Part shown: positions 36,700 to 47,774 of the stretch, piece after piece
Position numbering within the stretch: the first letter of the stretch is position 1
Layout of the letters: each line of letters begins with the position of its first letter
Origin: Acanthosepion esculentum
Taxonomy: Eukaryota > Mollusca > Cephalopoda > Sepiida > Sepiidae
Length of the DNA: 64,000 nucleotides
Direction of reading: 5' to 3'
Assembly: GCA_964036315.1 (NCBI GenBank)
Contig: OZ038488.1
Coordinates: 69,718,342-69,782,341, forward strand
Position numbers and translations under genes: made by a program
The notes under the pieces: model-generated
Told to the model about the DNA's origin: nothing
Databases searched by the model: none
Seen by the model: the letters and a program-made list of their open reading frames with translations, nothing else

Positions 36700-37130
36700 C
36701 AACTATGTTTTTTTTGTTCGTTTCTTTTGCTTTCTAGTATTTTTTTTCTATTTTACTTTACTATGATTCTTCCTTTTAACTTTTTCTTTTTTCTTTCCAC
36801 TCATTCTCTCTTAGCTTCCTTTCTTCTTCTCTTATTCAATTTCTTTCTTCCACTCTTTACCTCGTTTCTTTCCTTTCCTTCTTACTCTATTTTCTCTCAA
36901 ACTCTCAATTTCCTTTTGCCTTCTTTTTTAAAAAATTCTTTCATTAAATCTTTAAACCTTTCCTCCTACTCTTTCTCTTATCAAATCTATTTTTTCTTCT
37001 TTGTTTCCTTAAAACATTCTCTTCCTTCTTTTCTTTCTCTAACATCCCTTATTTAATCTTCTGACCTATTCTTTCTTTTTTTTCTTCTCATCCCTTTTTT
37101 ATACTTCCTCTTTAATCCTCAGGTGCAACC
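36700..37130. repeat. Pyrimidine-rich (T/C) tract
   Basis: About 430 bp dominated by irregular TTTC, TTCC and CTTT. The 127-aa Phe/Leu/Ser-rich frame at 36673-37056 is its literal translation and is not a gene. Confidence 0.75.
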
Positions 37131-37886
37131 TTTTACAAAATGTGAGTTGCTTGTTTAGTAAACTTTTTCCTGTAAGCCTAAAAATAAACGAACACTAACA
37201 CATCCAAATTTCCACCCTTTCTTGCTTGGCAAAAACTTGTTTAGACACTTGGCTCACAGAATATCAAAAAGAAAAATCATTCTTGATGCCTTTCCCTGCT
37301 TCTTTAGCTCTACAGATTCAATAAACCAACACAAAGCAATGAATAAGAGAAAGACTTATTCTCCACATCCCTACCTTTTTTTTACTGTTATTAATTTACA
37401 GGGCAAATGAGGAAATCTTATGAAAAATATTGGGCCCTTTTCATGAGTCCCTCACCCAAAAGTTAATATAAATAATTTTCAAGTGTAGAAACATAAGCTT
37501 TTTTTTTCTTATTGAAAGGAAATTAAATTCATGGTGTTAATTTTAGCGACAATTTGATCTTGGAGAATCAAAACATTTCAACTTTTCTTCTGAATGATCA
37601 GTCTTGTAAATCTTTTTAGCTCTGTTCCAGATTAGTCAATTTGTCAGATTTTTGCAGCCCTATCCAAATAGATGTCAAATACTGTCAAAAGTTTAAAATA
37701 AGGATAAATTACTAATACAGGGCATAGCATTTTGGCAGCCACCACCAAAACAAAATTTTCATAACCAGTGGGAATTGATAAGTATATTTTCTTTGTCTTC
37801 TCCCCAGGATTAAGGTCTGAGGTAAGATTTTTTTTATGGTAGGAATTAGTGAAAAAACTCCAGCATTTTAATTTTGGGTCATTTTC

Positions 37887-37924
<38 letters not shown>

Positions 37925-38289
37925 TAATGCAAAAATCCTTTTAGGCTTTTAGACTTTAAAATTATTGACATTAACATTTGATTGGGAATAGCAAAAAGAC
38001 CCAAAATATTCACCCGACCTCCTTCCCCCTTGGAATAATCTGCCTATTTTTTGTTCCTTTTCTATATAAAATCATTTGTCAACACAGAAAATAAAATCAG
38101 TTAACATAGTTCAAACTGTAGCTAATGTGTGACTCCACCATCTCCTACATGGTCATATTTCTAGGTATCTTAACGCATTGGCATGTCACAATGATGATGT
38201 AGGGAACTAAATTTAAACTTTCTTTACTGAAACTTGTACTATGTCAACCAGTATTACTATTATCTTATATCCCTTCTAAAAGTGATGGG
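37131..38289. other. AT-rich unassigned DNA
   Basis: It contains an A homopolymer at 37890-37922. No gene was recognised. Confidence 0.4.
37890..37922. repeat. Poly(A) tract, about 33 bp
   Basis: An uninterrupted A run. Confidence 0.95.
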
Positions 38290-38960
38290 TACTGTTGTTG
38301 ATCTCAAGGTTGGATACTAGTTGGAGTAGGAGAAACGAACTTGGACAGTTGTTTAGATAAATGACCAAAGATTTATTTTTATATACAAGTTATAAAAATG
38401 ACTCTGGTAAGTGGTATACGCTAGCGGATTGAATGTACAGTGTACTAGGTGTGAAGTGAGAGTGTGAAAAAGACATACTTAACCCCAGCTGACTGCTTGG
38501 TAGTTATCACTTTGTGCTTGTTGTGTTGATAGGGTCCATTCATTTACTGCTTTTACTGGAGTTCATTTACAAAGCCTAATGGTCAGCCAGGCCGTCAGCC
38601 ATGGATGTGTGCAGTCTCTCTCTGCTTTCTGTCCGTGTGCTATTGTCCAGGTTCTTACAGCCTATATAAGGGAATTGCACAGACATAGTTGAAGGCATCT
38701 GTGGCAAACACGATTTGTCTCAATAATGGCTTGCAGTCTGATATGTGTTTCTTTTAAAATTTGTTTCGAGTAGAATAGAGTGTGGCGTGTGTAACTTAGC
38801 TAGATGAAAATTGGTGTGTAGTTAAAGTTATGTTTTCTAATAATTGCGTAAATTTGGCTTTAATTTGTTATTGCTATGTGTAAATTGTGTTTTTTTCTGT
38901 GACACTGTTAAATGACTCCTACCACCACACAAAAGGTGCCATGAAGAGCAATAACATTCT
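38290..38960 (+). other. Candidate solo LTR or promoter-like block
   Basis: A region less AT-rich than its flanks, with a strong TATA box ('cctatataaggg') near 38660-38675, several CpG sites and GC-richer sequence upstream of the TATA box. Weak inverted ends ('ggagtaggag' near 38324 and 'gactcctacc' near 38914) are visible. No reading frame begins downstream. An LTR is the favoured reading, but boundaries and target duplication were not established. Confidence 0.4.
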
Positions 38961-40392
38961 AATGATCTCCTAGATCAGGAGCCGATGCACAGCTAATGGA
39001 AATTAAAATTTGGAATGAAAGGAGTTTAAATTACTGAAGAAGGAAAAAAGAATAACAAAAAAGGTTTGTGAGAGTTCAATCAACAAAGGAAAAATTAAAG
39101 GAAAAGTTAGTTTTTAACCTGAAAGACTTTTTTTTATAGTAATGAAAAAGACTTGAGAATTATTAAAAAGTAATGCTTTCATTTTAAGGCAAACAGCTAC
39201 TTCTTGATCATGTCTTCCATCATAAAATTCATTGTATACTTGCTTTTCAATACACTTTCCTTAACACCAAATGTTATTTTTCAAATTTTCTTTGTCCACA
39301 TCAGATCAAACCTGTCTGTAAATTTTGCTTTTATTAGAGAGGCCAATTCCCAAGAGCTTATTCATCCTGACAATCTGGGGTATGCTGTCAATGATTTGTT
39401 GTGTAATAAGAAAAAAAAAACAAAAAAAAAAAACAACAACAGCTGCTTTGGTCAAGATTCACAGCAGGGGAAGGAACATTTGCTTCTATGGATATATATA
39501 GACAGATGGACAGGCACTTACAACTCGGACATTTCTAAACTGCAAAATAATTCCTTTTGACTTTTACCCAGATGTACTCATTTTTAAGATAATGTCAAAT
39601 CAAAACCCAAAACTTGTGCACTTTTCAAAAGGTAAATTATTTTGATAATTTTTGGATAAAATTTCTTGGTTTTTTCAACAGAATGCAAACATTAAGCAAA
39701 ATCTGAACAAAAACATTTACTAAAAGTTTTATGAAACACAAAAAAAAAATAATTTAGTAAATTTTTAACAATCATTTATAAAAGTCATACAAATAAAAAC
39801 AAAACTGAAACATGGCTGCCATTAATGTTTCCATTTGCATCCTGATATTTTTATCCTGTTCATTTGAACTTAGACAATATAATAAAAAATAAACCTGTGT
39901 TGTCAATTATGTTGGTAAGCTAAACCATATTATTGAACATTATTTCAATGACTATACATCAGAATATTTAGAGAAGTCAGGCTTAGAATTTTTCAGCACC
40001 CCTTGACCTTGATATATTTTCCGTGATGGTAATAATAGTATCTTTGAAGATTTGAAGAAAATAAAAAGAGTAAAAAGTAACAGCAAAGAGAGATAAAAAA
40101 ATAATATTAGTAGGACAGAACATTTGTTTCATATTCATTTTTCAAAAAAAAAATAAATAAATAAATATTATAAAACCTTGTGAAACAAAAATATTGTAGG
40201 CTAATAAAAATCCTCGAAGTCATAAATTGTGTGTGTGTGTGTGTGTACGCACACACATTTAAATAATGTATATCCGAACAACAGTTTTTCCTCTTAACCA
40301 AATTGTAATGAGTAAGAGTGACAAAGAGAGTTTGTCAATTTTGGGATTAATTTTTGAGATCATATAAAACTCTTAATTCCACTCAAACCAGA
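38961..40392. other. AT-rich unassigned DNA
   Basis: It contains a (GT)n(AC)n palindromic run at about 40228-40258. The 118-aa frame at 39204-39560 has no recognised domain. Confidence 0.4.
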
Positions 40393-40490
40393 AATAAAAA
40401 GAAAAATTTTAAATCATCTTAACTAAACCAGAAGAATTGATTTGAATTATTCTGGTTTAGTTGAGATGATTTTAAATTTTTCTTTTTATT
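40393..40490. repeat. Near-perfect hairpin, 46-bp arms and 6-bp loop
   Basis: Arms 40393-40438 and 40445-40490 are reverse complements with about two mismatches ('aactaaaccagaagaatt' pairs with 'aattattctggtttagtt'). It is followed by a short tandem repeat, 'cttttattgataaa'. No coding capacity. Confidence 0.85.
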
Positions 40491-40570
40491 GATAAAACTT
40501 TTATTGATAAACTCTCCTGGTTAGTTCATAAAAAACAAAAACACGAACAACTCATGTTAGTTTTATAATA

Positions 40571-40572
40571 AT

Positions 40573-40606
<34 letters not shown>

Positions 40607-40607
40607 T
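40571..40607. repeat. (CA)n(TA)n microsatellite
   Basis: A CA run passing into a TA run. Confidence 0.95.
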
Positions 40608-41239
40608 AGTAAAAATGAAATCATCAAATTAAGTTCAAATTCACATTGTACTAATATGGCTGAAAAAGGCATGAAATTATTCCTCCTTGTGCTCTGTTCC
40701 ATTACTAAATGTTTTGACTATTACTGGCATACAGTCTGATTAAAGGTTCTTCTGATATCAATACTGTGTAAACCAAGGCAACATATCTTATTTGGACAGC
40801 TAACAAAGATCAACTCAAAAAAGAAGTCTGACAATTTTCTGGATCATCAAACCAACCAACCTATAAATGCACACAAACACACATAAATATGGTTAAATAG
40901 TAATATGAGTCAATTTTTTTTTCCTAAATAAAATATAACAAACTGTGTATATAAGATTTTTGACTGAGCAACAAAAGTTTCAACTAATTTTTCTGTCATC
41001 ATTACTATCTAAAAGAAATATAACAAAACCAAATAATATTCAAAAGGTCACTGTCATTATCCTTTACTTATTATTGACAGTATTAGTTAAGTTTTATAAA
41101 TCAATTATTCATTTATGGGAAGAATAAAATGAGAAAAATATGAACAAACTGAATTCTTTAATTATTAAAAAAAATACTTAATGAAAATTATAAATATATC
41201 ATGATTTTCCTAATTACCTTAATAGGAATAGATAGGTCC
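40608..41239. other. AT-rich unassigned DNA
   Basis: Nothing was recognised. Confidence 0.4.
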
Positions 41240-41425
41240 AGCTGTCAACTGGTTCACACTCCTTCCCTATCTATTGAACAGGAAGTAGCGATCTACCCCT
41301 TGTTTCCTGTTTAAGATTGGGTTTCCAGTTCCTTCTAAAGTCTTTTCATTCTCTTTCACTCCAGTAACCCCTTGCATCTTAGTAGCATTATTACTTTGCC
41401 TGGAGTAAAATTATTAAAAAAAAAA
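41240..41425 (-). repeat. R1-related repeat, alternative 3' module, better preserved copy
   Basis: It matches 18500-18655 over most of its length and shares 'cactccagtaacccctt' (41360-41376) with the R1 copies in reverse. A long A-rich tract follows at 41465-41481. Confidence 0.7.
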
Positions 41426-41704
41426 TTGGAGCAATCCAATAAATTTGAGGAGAGGTGAAAAAAGAAAAAAAAAAAAAAAAAGAGCCTCATATATTGAACA
41501 GCTAACATCTCAGATTTAGTAGCTTCTTCAGAGACAGGAGAGTAATAAGAGATTGAATAGAAATAATGCTGTTATTAATGACACTACAGCTGTCCATTGA
41601 TAATTGATTGCATTTTTCATATTAAATGGGGAAAAAAAGCAAGCAAGCCAAGCACACTTCCAGTTTCTGGCAAAGAAGGGCAGAAAGAAAAGGAACCTGA
41701 GCAT

Positions 41705-41776
41705 AAACTCGGCCAAATGCTTAACAAGGCCAAATACTCAAAAGTATTTGGCCATGTTAAGCATTTGGCTGAGTTT
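41705..41776. repeat. Hairpin with 34-bp stem and 4-nt loop
   Basis: Arms 41705-41738 and 41743-41776 are reverse complements with two mismatches. 'ccaaatgcttaacaaggcc' pairs with 'ggccatgttaagcatttgg'. The stem is about 38% GC and unrelated to simple repeats. It could be a foldback element or a small RNA hairpin. Confidence 0.9.
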
Positions 41777-42604
41777 AGAACACTAAACAGAAAGAATGCA
41801 CTTACTTTTATTCACTGATCAGAAAAAAAATATAATTTTCTACCAATTTCACTGGAAGTAGCTTCTTTTTTTTTCTAAAGCAGATTATCAGCCAATAATG
41901 AACCATATAATTAACATTGCTTATGACAACATGTGACAAAGATTATGGAGAAGCAAGGTTGGGTTTCAACTTTAATTCCTATGAAGGACTGATGGGTTCA
42001 TGATCTAAATTTGCCAATATGTAGATCTCTATGACTCGTCATCATGATTGGATTCAATATTTTATTATCATTAATCAAGCTTAGCTTAATACAGTGAACA
42101 ACCATATTTGTGGGGTACCTAGTGAGGAACAAACAGACTATGGTAGTCTGCCAGATACACTACTATGCTATTATCCTTATTTTTTAGTTCAAAATCTTCA
42201 TTAAAGTATTCTTCAGAGGGAGTGTAACAGATTCCTTTATGATTTATGTCAAATAAGATTTTTTTAGAAACTATGAATGCTTTCATAATATCCTGGAAGG
42301 AGCTCTTGTACTGCCAACTTCAGATATTTATCTGATCTTCCTTCTTAATGCAATTGGTTAAAAAACATTGCTCTATGTTGTTACTACAAAAATATAACAT
42401 TGTCCCCTTAGAATAAGAGTCAACATTTGTTCCTTATCTAATACAATCATTTTTCTCAGGTTCATTCCAAAATTACTAGTGATAATAAAAACCAAAAGCA
42501 GATTTTGTTCTCAGTTGATACTACATTTGTTGGCTGAAAATGATTAAGTAAAAAGTGTCACATGTAAAAGTATTCTGTTCAAGTTACAAAAAAACTTATC
42601 AGTG
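41777..42604. other. AT-rich unassigned DNA
   Basis: Nothing was recognised. Confidence 0.4.
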
Positions 42605-43022
42605 ATTTTTTTTTTTTCGCTCTCCCATGGAACTCGACGTATGAGGGTCAGACAGATCAGTTCCCAGAAACTGAAAGCCCGACAGCCACACAGGATTTGA
42701 TTATAGTGGTGAAGGCTTTGTGCAGGGCCATCCACACTTTTTGGAGGGACGAATACAGGGACCTGGTGCAACAGATGCCACAAGGTCCCCAAACAACCCT
42801 CCACAGGTTTTGAATTCAGAGTTGTCCTTCTCCTAGACCAGTTGCTATCCAAGGCTATAGAACCCAGTCTGTCCTTCTATTTACCCATAGTTGGAGGGAG
42901 AAGAAGAGGATTCACACCTTTCCCAAGGGTATTAGCACGTAAGTGAATGTAATGGAATCGACTGGAATTCGAACTCGGCTCTCCGATTCCTCAATCCAAG
43001 CCGTTATCCATTACTCCACCAT
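42605..43022 (-). repeat. tRNA-headed SINE (type S1), near full length
   Basis: This is the best preserved SINE. On the minus strand it starts with an A-box-like 'tggagtaatggataacgg' (right end) and a B box 'gagttcgaattcc' (42964-42976). The body follows with 'cccttgggaaaggtgtgaat' and 'aactctgaattcaaaac'. A GC-richer 3' unit (42620-42800) ends in an A tail, seen as T at 42606-42618. The head resembles a tRNA-Arg type, but that is only a visual match. The 102-aa minus-strand frame across it is not a gene. Confidence 0.85.
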
Positions 43023-43759
43023 GATTACAAAATACAAAAATAATAGATTCTTAATGTTGCTTGTGGTAGATTTCATAACAGTGAAGGTAAATAATATGCA
43101 CTAACCTTCGTTATAAAATTAATACAAATGCAAATCACTTGTAGACACAGAGATTCTATTTCAAGCAGAAGATAGGAAAAATATTGCTTGCTTGCTTAAT
43201 AAGTACATAACATTGAATTATGACAGTCAAATAAAAATTAAATAAAAAGTACATCTTGAGGGAAATGATTCCCTCAAGGTCAAAAAAAAAAAACATATGA
43301 CTGATACAAGAACTTTATTTAACAAAATGGCAATGCTATTAAAAGCATTACAATCTCAAGTCTGAAGAAATTAATTAGCATTATGCTTACTTAAGCTTAA
43401 CTCAATCTAATATCTAATTTTTGTCTTAAGTAATTCATCACTTGCTATTAGGTTCTTAATTAATCAAGCACACAAAATATAGTCTTTAACAAGTCTTTCT
43501 GATTTAATATTGTTTTCTGTTAGATGACAAGAACAATTAGGATTTCAATGATACAAGAAATAAAAAAAAATAGCATTCCTTACAGAAATACTATATTTTA
43601 TAGCATATAAAAACCTTCTCCCACTCCTCCAAAGAGAACAAGAACAAGTATTGCCATGGTCTTGTGGCAGTTTGATGTTTACTCTACGACTGTAGATGAT
43701 AAGTACTTGTACCTAACTACATCATACTGCAATACTAAATGCAAAAAAAGGGAGGGACT
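43023..43759. other. AT-rich unassigned DNA
   Basis: Nothing was recognised. Confidence 0.4.
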
Positions 43760-44365
43760 TATGTGCCATGTTATGACTTCTTGAAATGCAAAGAAACTTT
43801 GACTTACTTTGGTAAGATATTAGAATAATTCAGAATTTATAGTGGGAACAAACTGCTTGTATATGGATAGAAAATGAATTCAGTAAAAACACAAAAACAG
43901 AAAATGTTGTAAGAGAAGGATGTGTTTTCTCATTAGACTTATTCAACCTTTACAGCAAGGTAATCCCAAGAGAACTACAAGTCCTACCAGGATTTATTAT
44001 TGGCAAACATTATCTTAGGATAAGATATGCAGATGACACAATGTTTATAGCAAACACAAAACATTAAATGAAAGAGAGAATGTGTGGTTGTCAGTTAGAG
44101 GAACAGCCTAAGAGGCAAACTACAAATTGGAAATACCAAAATCAAACATGTACAAAAATTTAAATATCTGGGAAAAGTTTTAATAGAAAACAAAAAATAT
44201 GATCCTGAAATCTGAAGATTCATTGAAAGATTGAAATATACTTGAAATTTCAAAAGCTACACAAAATATAAAGAAACAGGCAAATTTCATTAGAAATAAT
44301 GAAAACCGCTGAAATGTTATGTAATATCAGTCCTATTATATGGCAGTTAATGCTGAGAATACCAT
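43760..44365 (+). pseudogene. RTE-like LINE reverse transcriptase, 5' portion of split copy
   Basis: Reverse transcriptase copies element RNA into DNA at the target site. The frame near 43825-44045 reads IIQNL, WEQTACIWIENEFSK, VREGCVFSLDLFNLYSK, LPGFIIGKH, then the catalytic YADD box at 44026-44037. A thumb-like region follows with stops and frameshifts, ending in CYVISVLLYGS near 44315-44345. The sequence then skips about 20 residues to MLRIP-equivalent sequence at 44350-44362, consistent with a deletion at an 'atgct' microhomology. The endonuclease domain and the N-terminal half of the reverse transcriptase are missing. The frame resumes at 45784 after the insert. A search against RTE and related LINE clades would confirm the family. 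Confidence 0.85.
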
Positions 44366-44647
44366 TCTAACACTTTCGCCCCAGCCCCTCAACCTCCAAC
44401 GTCTTACTCTCTGGGTTGAGGTGTCTACTCAGTCTTAACTGAACTTAAGGGAGTGGCCATAGGTCCTCTGAGCATCCGTAGATCATTCGACCGGTCCACT
44501 GGTTTAATCCTGCTTCCTGTCCACATGTTCGGTTTGATGCAGAAAGCAGAAGTGATGTTCATCCATTCACGGTCGACTGAAGATGTAGACATGGCTGGAG
44601 AGTCTGTGCTAAGAAATTTAGAATGCACCAAAAAAATTTTAAAAAAT

Positions 44648-44705
<58 letters not shown>

Positions 44706-45788
44706 GAAAGCCAGACAAACAACTATTCAATGGTTGAATTCTTAATGTCTTTTATATAACAGAAAAGAATAGTATAGAAAAGAAATGGGTTACAGAAAAG
44801 AAAAGTAATTGACGTAAAAACTCATACACTGGATTCTAGACAGAGAGAGAGAGTGGCTTGTGATTAACTTGTTAAATCGTCTCAGAACGATATACGACTC
44901 TTGCAATGGAGAGATAAAGATTTCTGTGCGCGGCTTAAAGTTTATAGTTGCATTCCGCCTTGGCAGTAGTAACAGTAGTAGTAATCTTCATGGTAGCCGA
45001 AGCAGCAGTACTTATATCAACAGTACATGTTAGCGGACGCTTCGTTCCAATCTCTGACGTCACTTCCTCTCCCCCTCGAGTCTCCAACTTGACTCTCCAC
45101 TCTCTCTTCCATCTACAAGGAGATGGAGAGAATAATTTGTCTTGCTCGGGCCAAATTCTCTCTTCTCTCTTCAAGAATTTCGTTAAAGGAGAGGGGTGGC
45201 TTGTTTGACGTTTCCATTCCCAGTGATAGTAATAATAGTAGCAGTAGTAGTCTTAGATGTTGGAGGAGTAATTTGCTTCTTCGTACTTATATCAACAGCA
45301 CATGTTAGCAGGCGTTTCAATCTCTAACGTCACTTTCGTACTTCTTCAAGCCTTCACTTCAACTCTGCTCACTTTCAATCTCCGACATCTCTCCACCCAG
45401 CTCAACTGCACTCAAAGACAGACGAGCCGAAACTACCATTTTTTTCAGCATAACTACACGTTTATATAGATAAACCTGGCTGGTCATAATCAACCCTTAG
45501 CCCTACTACTACGCACGCGATTATCACAGGTTTTGGTTACTTTCAACTAAAATCATGTGAATTCCAAAGTTCCTCATAGCTTACTAAGTTCTATTTATAA
45601 TTTTAATCAATAAAAATTATTTCGACCATTTTCCATTGTCTTTCTAATGACCCAATTCAAATGGCCTAGATCAGATTTCCCATCAGTAAACAAAAATGCT
45701 CTGATCTAATTTTGCTACTCAAATCCACTCCAATTCCAATAAAAAAAAAATATATGTGTGCGTGTGTTTCTCTTCTCTGTCACACCAT
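44361..45788. mobile_element. 1.42-kb insert inside the LINE, 5-bp target duplication
   Basis: The LINE sequence stops at 'agaatACCAT' (44361-44365) and resumes at 'ACCATggact' (45784-45788). ACCAT is therefore a candidate 5-bp target-site duplication flanking 44366-45783. The insert has more CpG than its surroundings. Read on the minus strand it begins (T)GTGACAGAG and has a TATA box ('tctatataaa', 45461-45470), suggesting an LTR in minus orientation. Near its minus-strand end 'gaggggctggggcgaaag' looks like a polypurine tract. No polymerase domain was seen. It may be a nonautonomous LTR element or another class. Confidence 0.7.
44651..44702. repeat. (TA)n microsatellite inside the insert
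   Basis: A TA run of about 52 bp. The frames through it at 44425-44737 encode YI dipeptide repeats plus flanking sequence with no recognised domain. Confidence 0.95.
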
Positions 45789-46085
45789 GGACTGAACCCA
45801 TTAGTAACAAGGAAGTTTTAAGGAAAATTGAAACAAAATTGATACTTATACTTAGAATCAGATAGAGATAGCTGAAATTTCTAGGACACATAATGAGGAA
45901 AAAGAGCTTAGAGAATTTGACACTCACAGGAAATATTTAAAGCAAGAGGGACAAAGAAAGAGTGAGTAACCTGACAAGGATGGCAGAACAATGATTAGGA
46001 GGGATGATAAGATAAACATTACTAAGCACCATGATTGCCTGTAGGACACGGAATATAGATGGAATGATTTAACTTCCTAACTCTT
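45784..46085 (+). pseudogene. RTE-like LINE C-terminus and 3' end, continuation of split copy
   Basis: It resumes with PWTEP-like sequence, then NKEVLRKIETKLILILRIR and LKFLGHIMRKKSLENLTLTG near 45800-45930, with stops. It ends in the LINE 3' tail near 46030-46055 ('accatgattgcctgtagga'). This is the equivalent of the fragment at 13655-13912. Together with 43760-44365 it forms one LINE copy interrupted by the insert. Confidence 0.85.
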
Positions 46086-46559
46086 GCAAACATGATATCA
46101 CATGCAGAAGTTCTCAAATATATCAAAAGTTTGATTCATTTTAATCATTAAATATATAGTGACACAGTCAATTTTGGTACTGAAGAGTGGTGGGGGTGCA
46201 GATAAAAAAACAATATAATCACAATTGTATTTCAAAACGGATTGTATCTGAGTTTGGCAAAAATAGGCAAGGGTTTAACTTTTCTGTTAGTTTTCTTTCC
46301 CTTCTCACTCCTTGTTTTTACATTAGTTATTATCTACAATAATTAACTATATCTGATGGCAGGAGGAAAACAATTTTATGATTAAATTTTGTATTGAAAA
46401 TACTTTATTATAGAATGAGAAACATTAAAAATCAGAAAAGGAATTGTCACTGGCTAAGAATAAATGCAAGTATTTCTGACATGTTAGCTTGCACTTATTA
46501 GAATTAGGATAGGATGGTCTGTTTATCTATTGCATATTCTTCATCCTGCATTGATTGTT
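46086..46559. other. AT-rich unassigned DNA
   Basis: Nothing was recognised. Confidence 0.4.
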
Positions 46560-46865
46560 TAAAGTGGAAATCAGAATCCACACTTTAGGGTGGTACTCTT
46601 CCTTGATATTTTTTGTAAAGCCAAAAAAGAGCTCAGGTGACTGCCTTAGCTATAAATTTTTATTTAACCTTACAAGGCTGAAGGGTTGTCACTGCCATGC
46701 TCTTTGCCCATAGCTTACCTGACCTAATGGAAGTGATGAATTCATGCCTTTTCCCATGATCATTAGTATAAAGTGAACATAAACTGTCTCAGCAAGAACT
46801 TGAACTGTGGCTCACTGTTTCCATTTTCTATACTAATAACTGTTATGCCACCTAATCCCTCCCTA
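46560..46865 (-). repeat. tRNA-headed SINE (type S1), diverged
   Basis: The minus strand shows a head-like 'gtggcataacagttattag' near 46836-46855, a decayed B box near 46797, then 'catgggaaaaggcatgaat' and further body. The order matches the copy at 42605-43022. Confidence 0.65.
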
Positions 46866-47223
46866 ATAGAGCAATAACATATTTCTTAAGTATGCAGAAA
46901 TTCATCTTATAGTTGACATTGCTGTTATTAAGTATTATTTGTTTTCTCTAAAGCAAATTCATTCAACAGTTATTTTGAGTTGAGTCAATCACAATCCTTT
47001 GAAGAAAAAAAAAGCTTTCAAGCTTGACTACAATGTATGCCACTAAATGTTTAAAAAATTCCCTATTTAGAGAAAGTTATATGAACAATATATCTTTACA
47101 ATCTTATGGTTTTTCTCATCATCAACTGCAAATGACAATCATTTATTTATGCTTTCTTTTAACAGACACACAGTAAGTAAAATGTTATATAACATCACTT
47201 ATTGCATGTGTGTGTGTGTATTT

Positions 47224-47719
47224 TGTTTAAATGTTACTTTTGATGGATACTCATATTCAAGTAGAAGCTCCATTTTTTTTTTAATTAAACAGTATTTTTT
47301 TATCCAACTACATCTACCAGCCTGAATATTTAAGAAATCTTGTCAGAAAAATGTATTTGAACCAGCATCCCCTATGGGGAACCATCATTAGATCCAACGT
47401 GCCTAACCACTCAGCCATGTAGTACTTACAGTCAAACGAAGCCCGAATAGAGCTTTTGAACACACACTCTGCCGATTCTTGAAACATCCATATCTGCTCA
47501 GTCTCATGTCCTAACATAAACAAAGACAATTTATTTTTAGGAAATAAACTAAATCCAACATATTTTTTACTTTTAATTTATTCTGTTTAAACATTATTTT
47601 GATCGATACCCATATTCGAGTAGAAACCCCTTTTTTTAATTGAACTATTTTTTATCCAACTACATCTACTGGACTGAATATTCAAAAAATATTATCAGAA
47701 AAATGTCTTCTAGCAGGAG

Positions 47720-47720
<1 letters not shown>
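47224..47720 (-). repeat. Tandem repeat of about 359 bp carrying a tRNA-Ser-like sequence (S2)
   Basis: The block around 'ggatactcatattcaagtag' at 47242 recurs at 47601 ('cgatacccatattcgagtag'), a period of about 359 bp. Unit 1 is complete and unit 2 stops at a TA run. Within unit 1, the minus strand at about 47353-47420 has an A box 'tggctgagtggt' (47406-47417), a short variable-arm-like hairpin 'ttccccataggggat', and a B box 'ggttcaaatac' (47353-47363). This order and the long variable arm resemble tRNA-Ser. It is repeat-derived and not a functional tRNA gene. Confidence 0.8.

Positions 47721-47721
<1 letters not shown>

Positions 47722-47769
<48 letters not shown>
47722..47769. repeat. (TA)n microsatellite
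   Basis: A TA run truncating the second unit of the tandem repeat. Confidence 0.95.

Positions 47770-47774
<5 letters not shown>

Noticed and set aside
36673..37056. 127-aa Phe/Leu/Ser-rich frame resembling a membrane protein
   Set aside because: It is a direct translation of a pyrimidine-rich tract.
39204..39560. 118-aa frame with a hydrophobic start
   Set aside because: It contains a poly-Lys run from an A tract and no domain; it is not supported as a gene.
42964..43020. Possible tRNA-Arg gene on the minus strand
   Set aside because: No acceptor stem pairing, and it continues into a SINE body present in many copies.
47353..47425. Possible tRNA-Ser gene on the minus strand
   Set aside because: Paired stems are incomplete, and the sequence recurs as part of a repeat at 28.8 kb. 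It is a tRNA-derived repeat.
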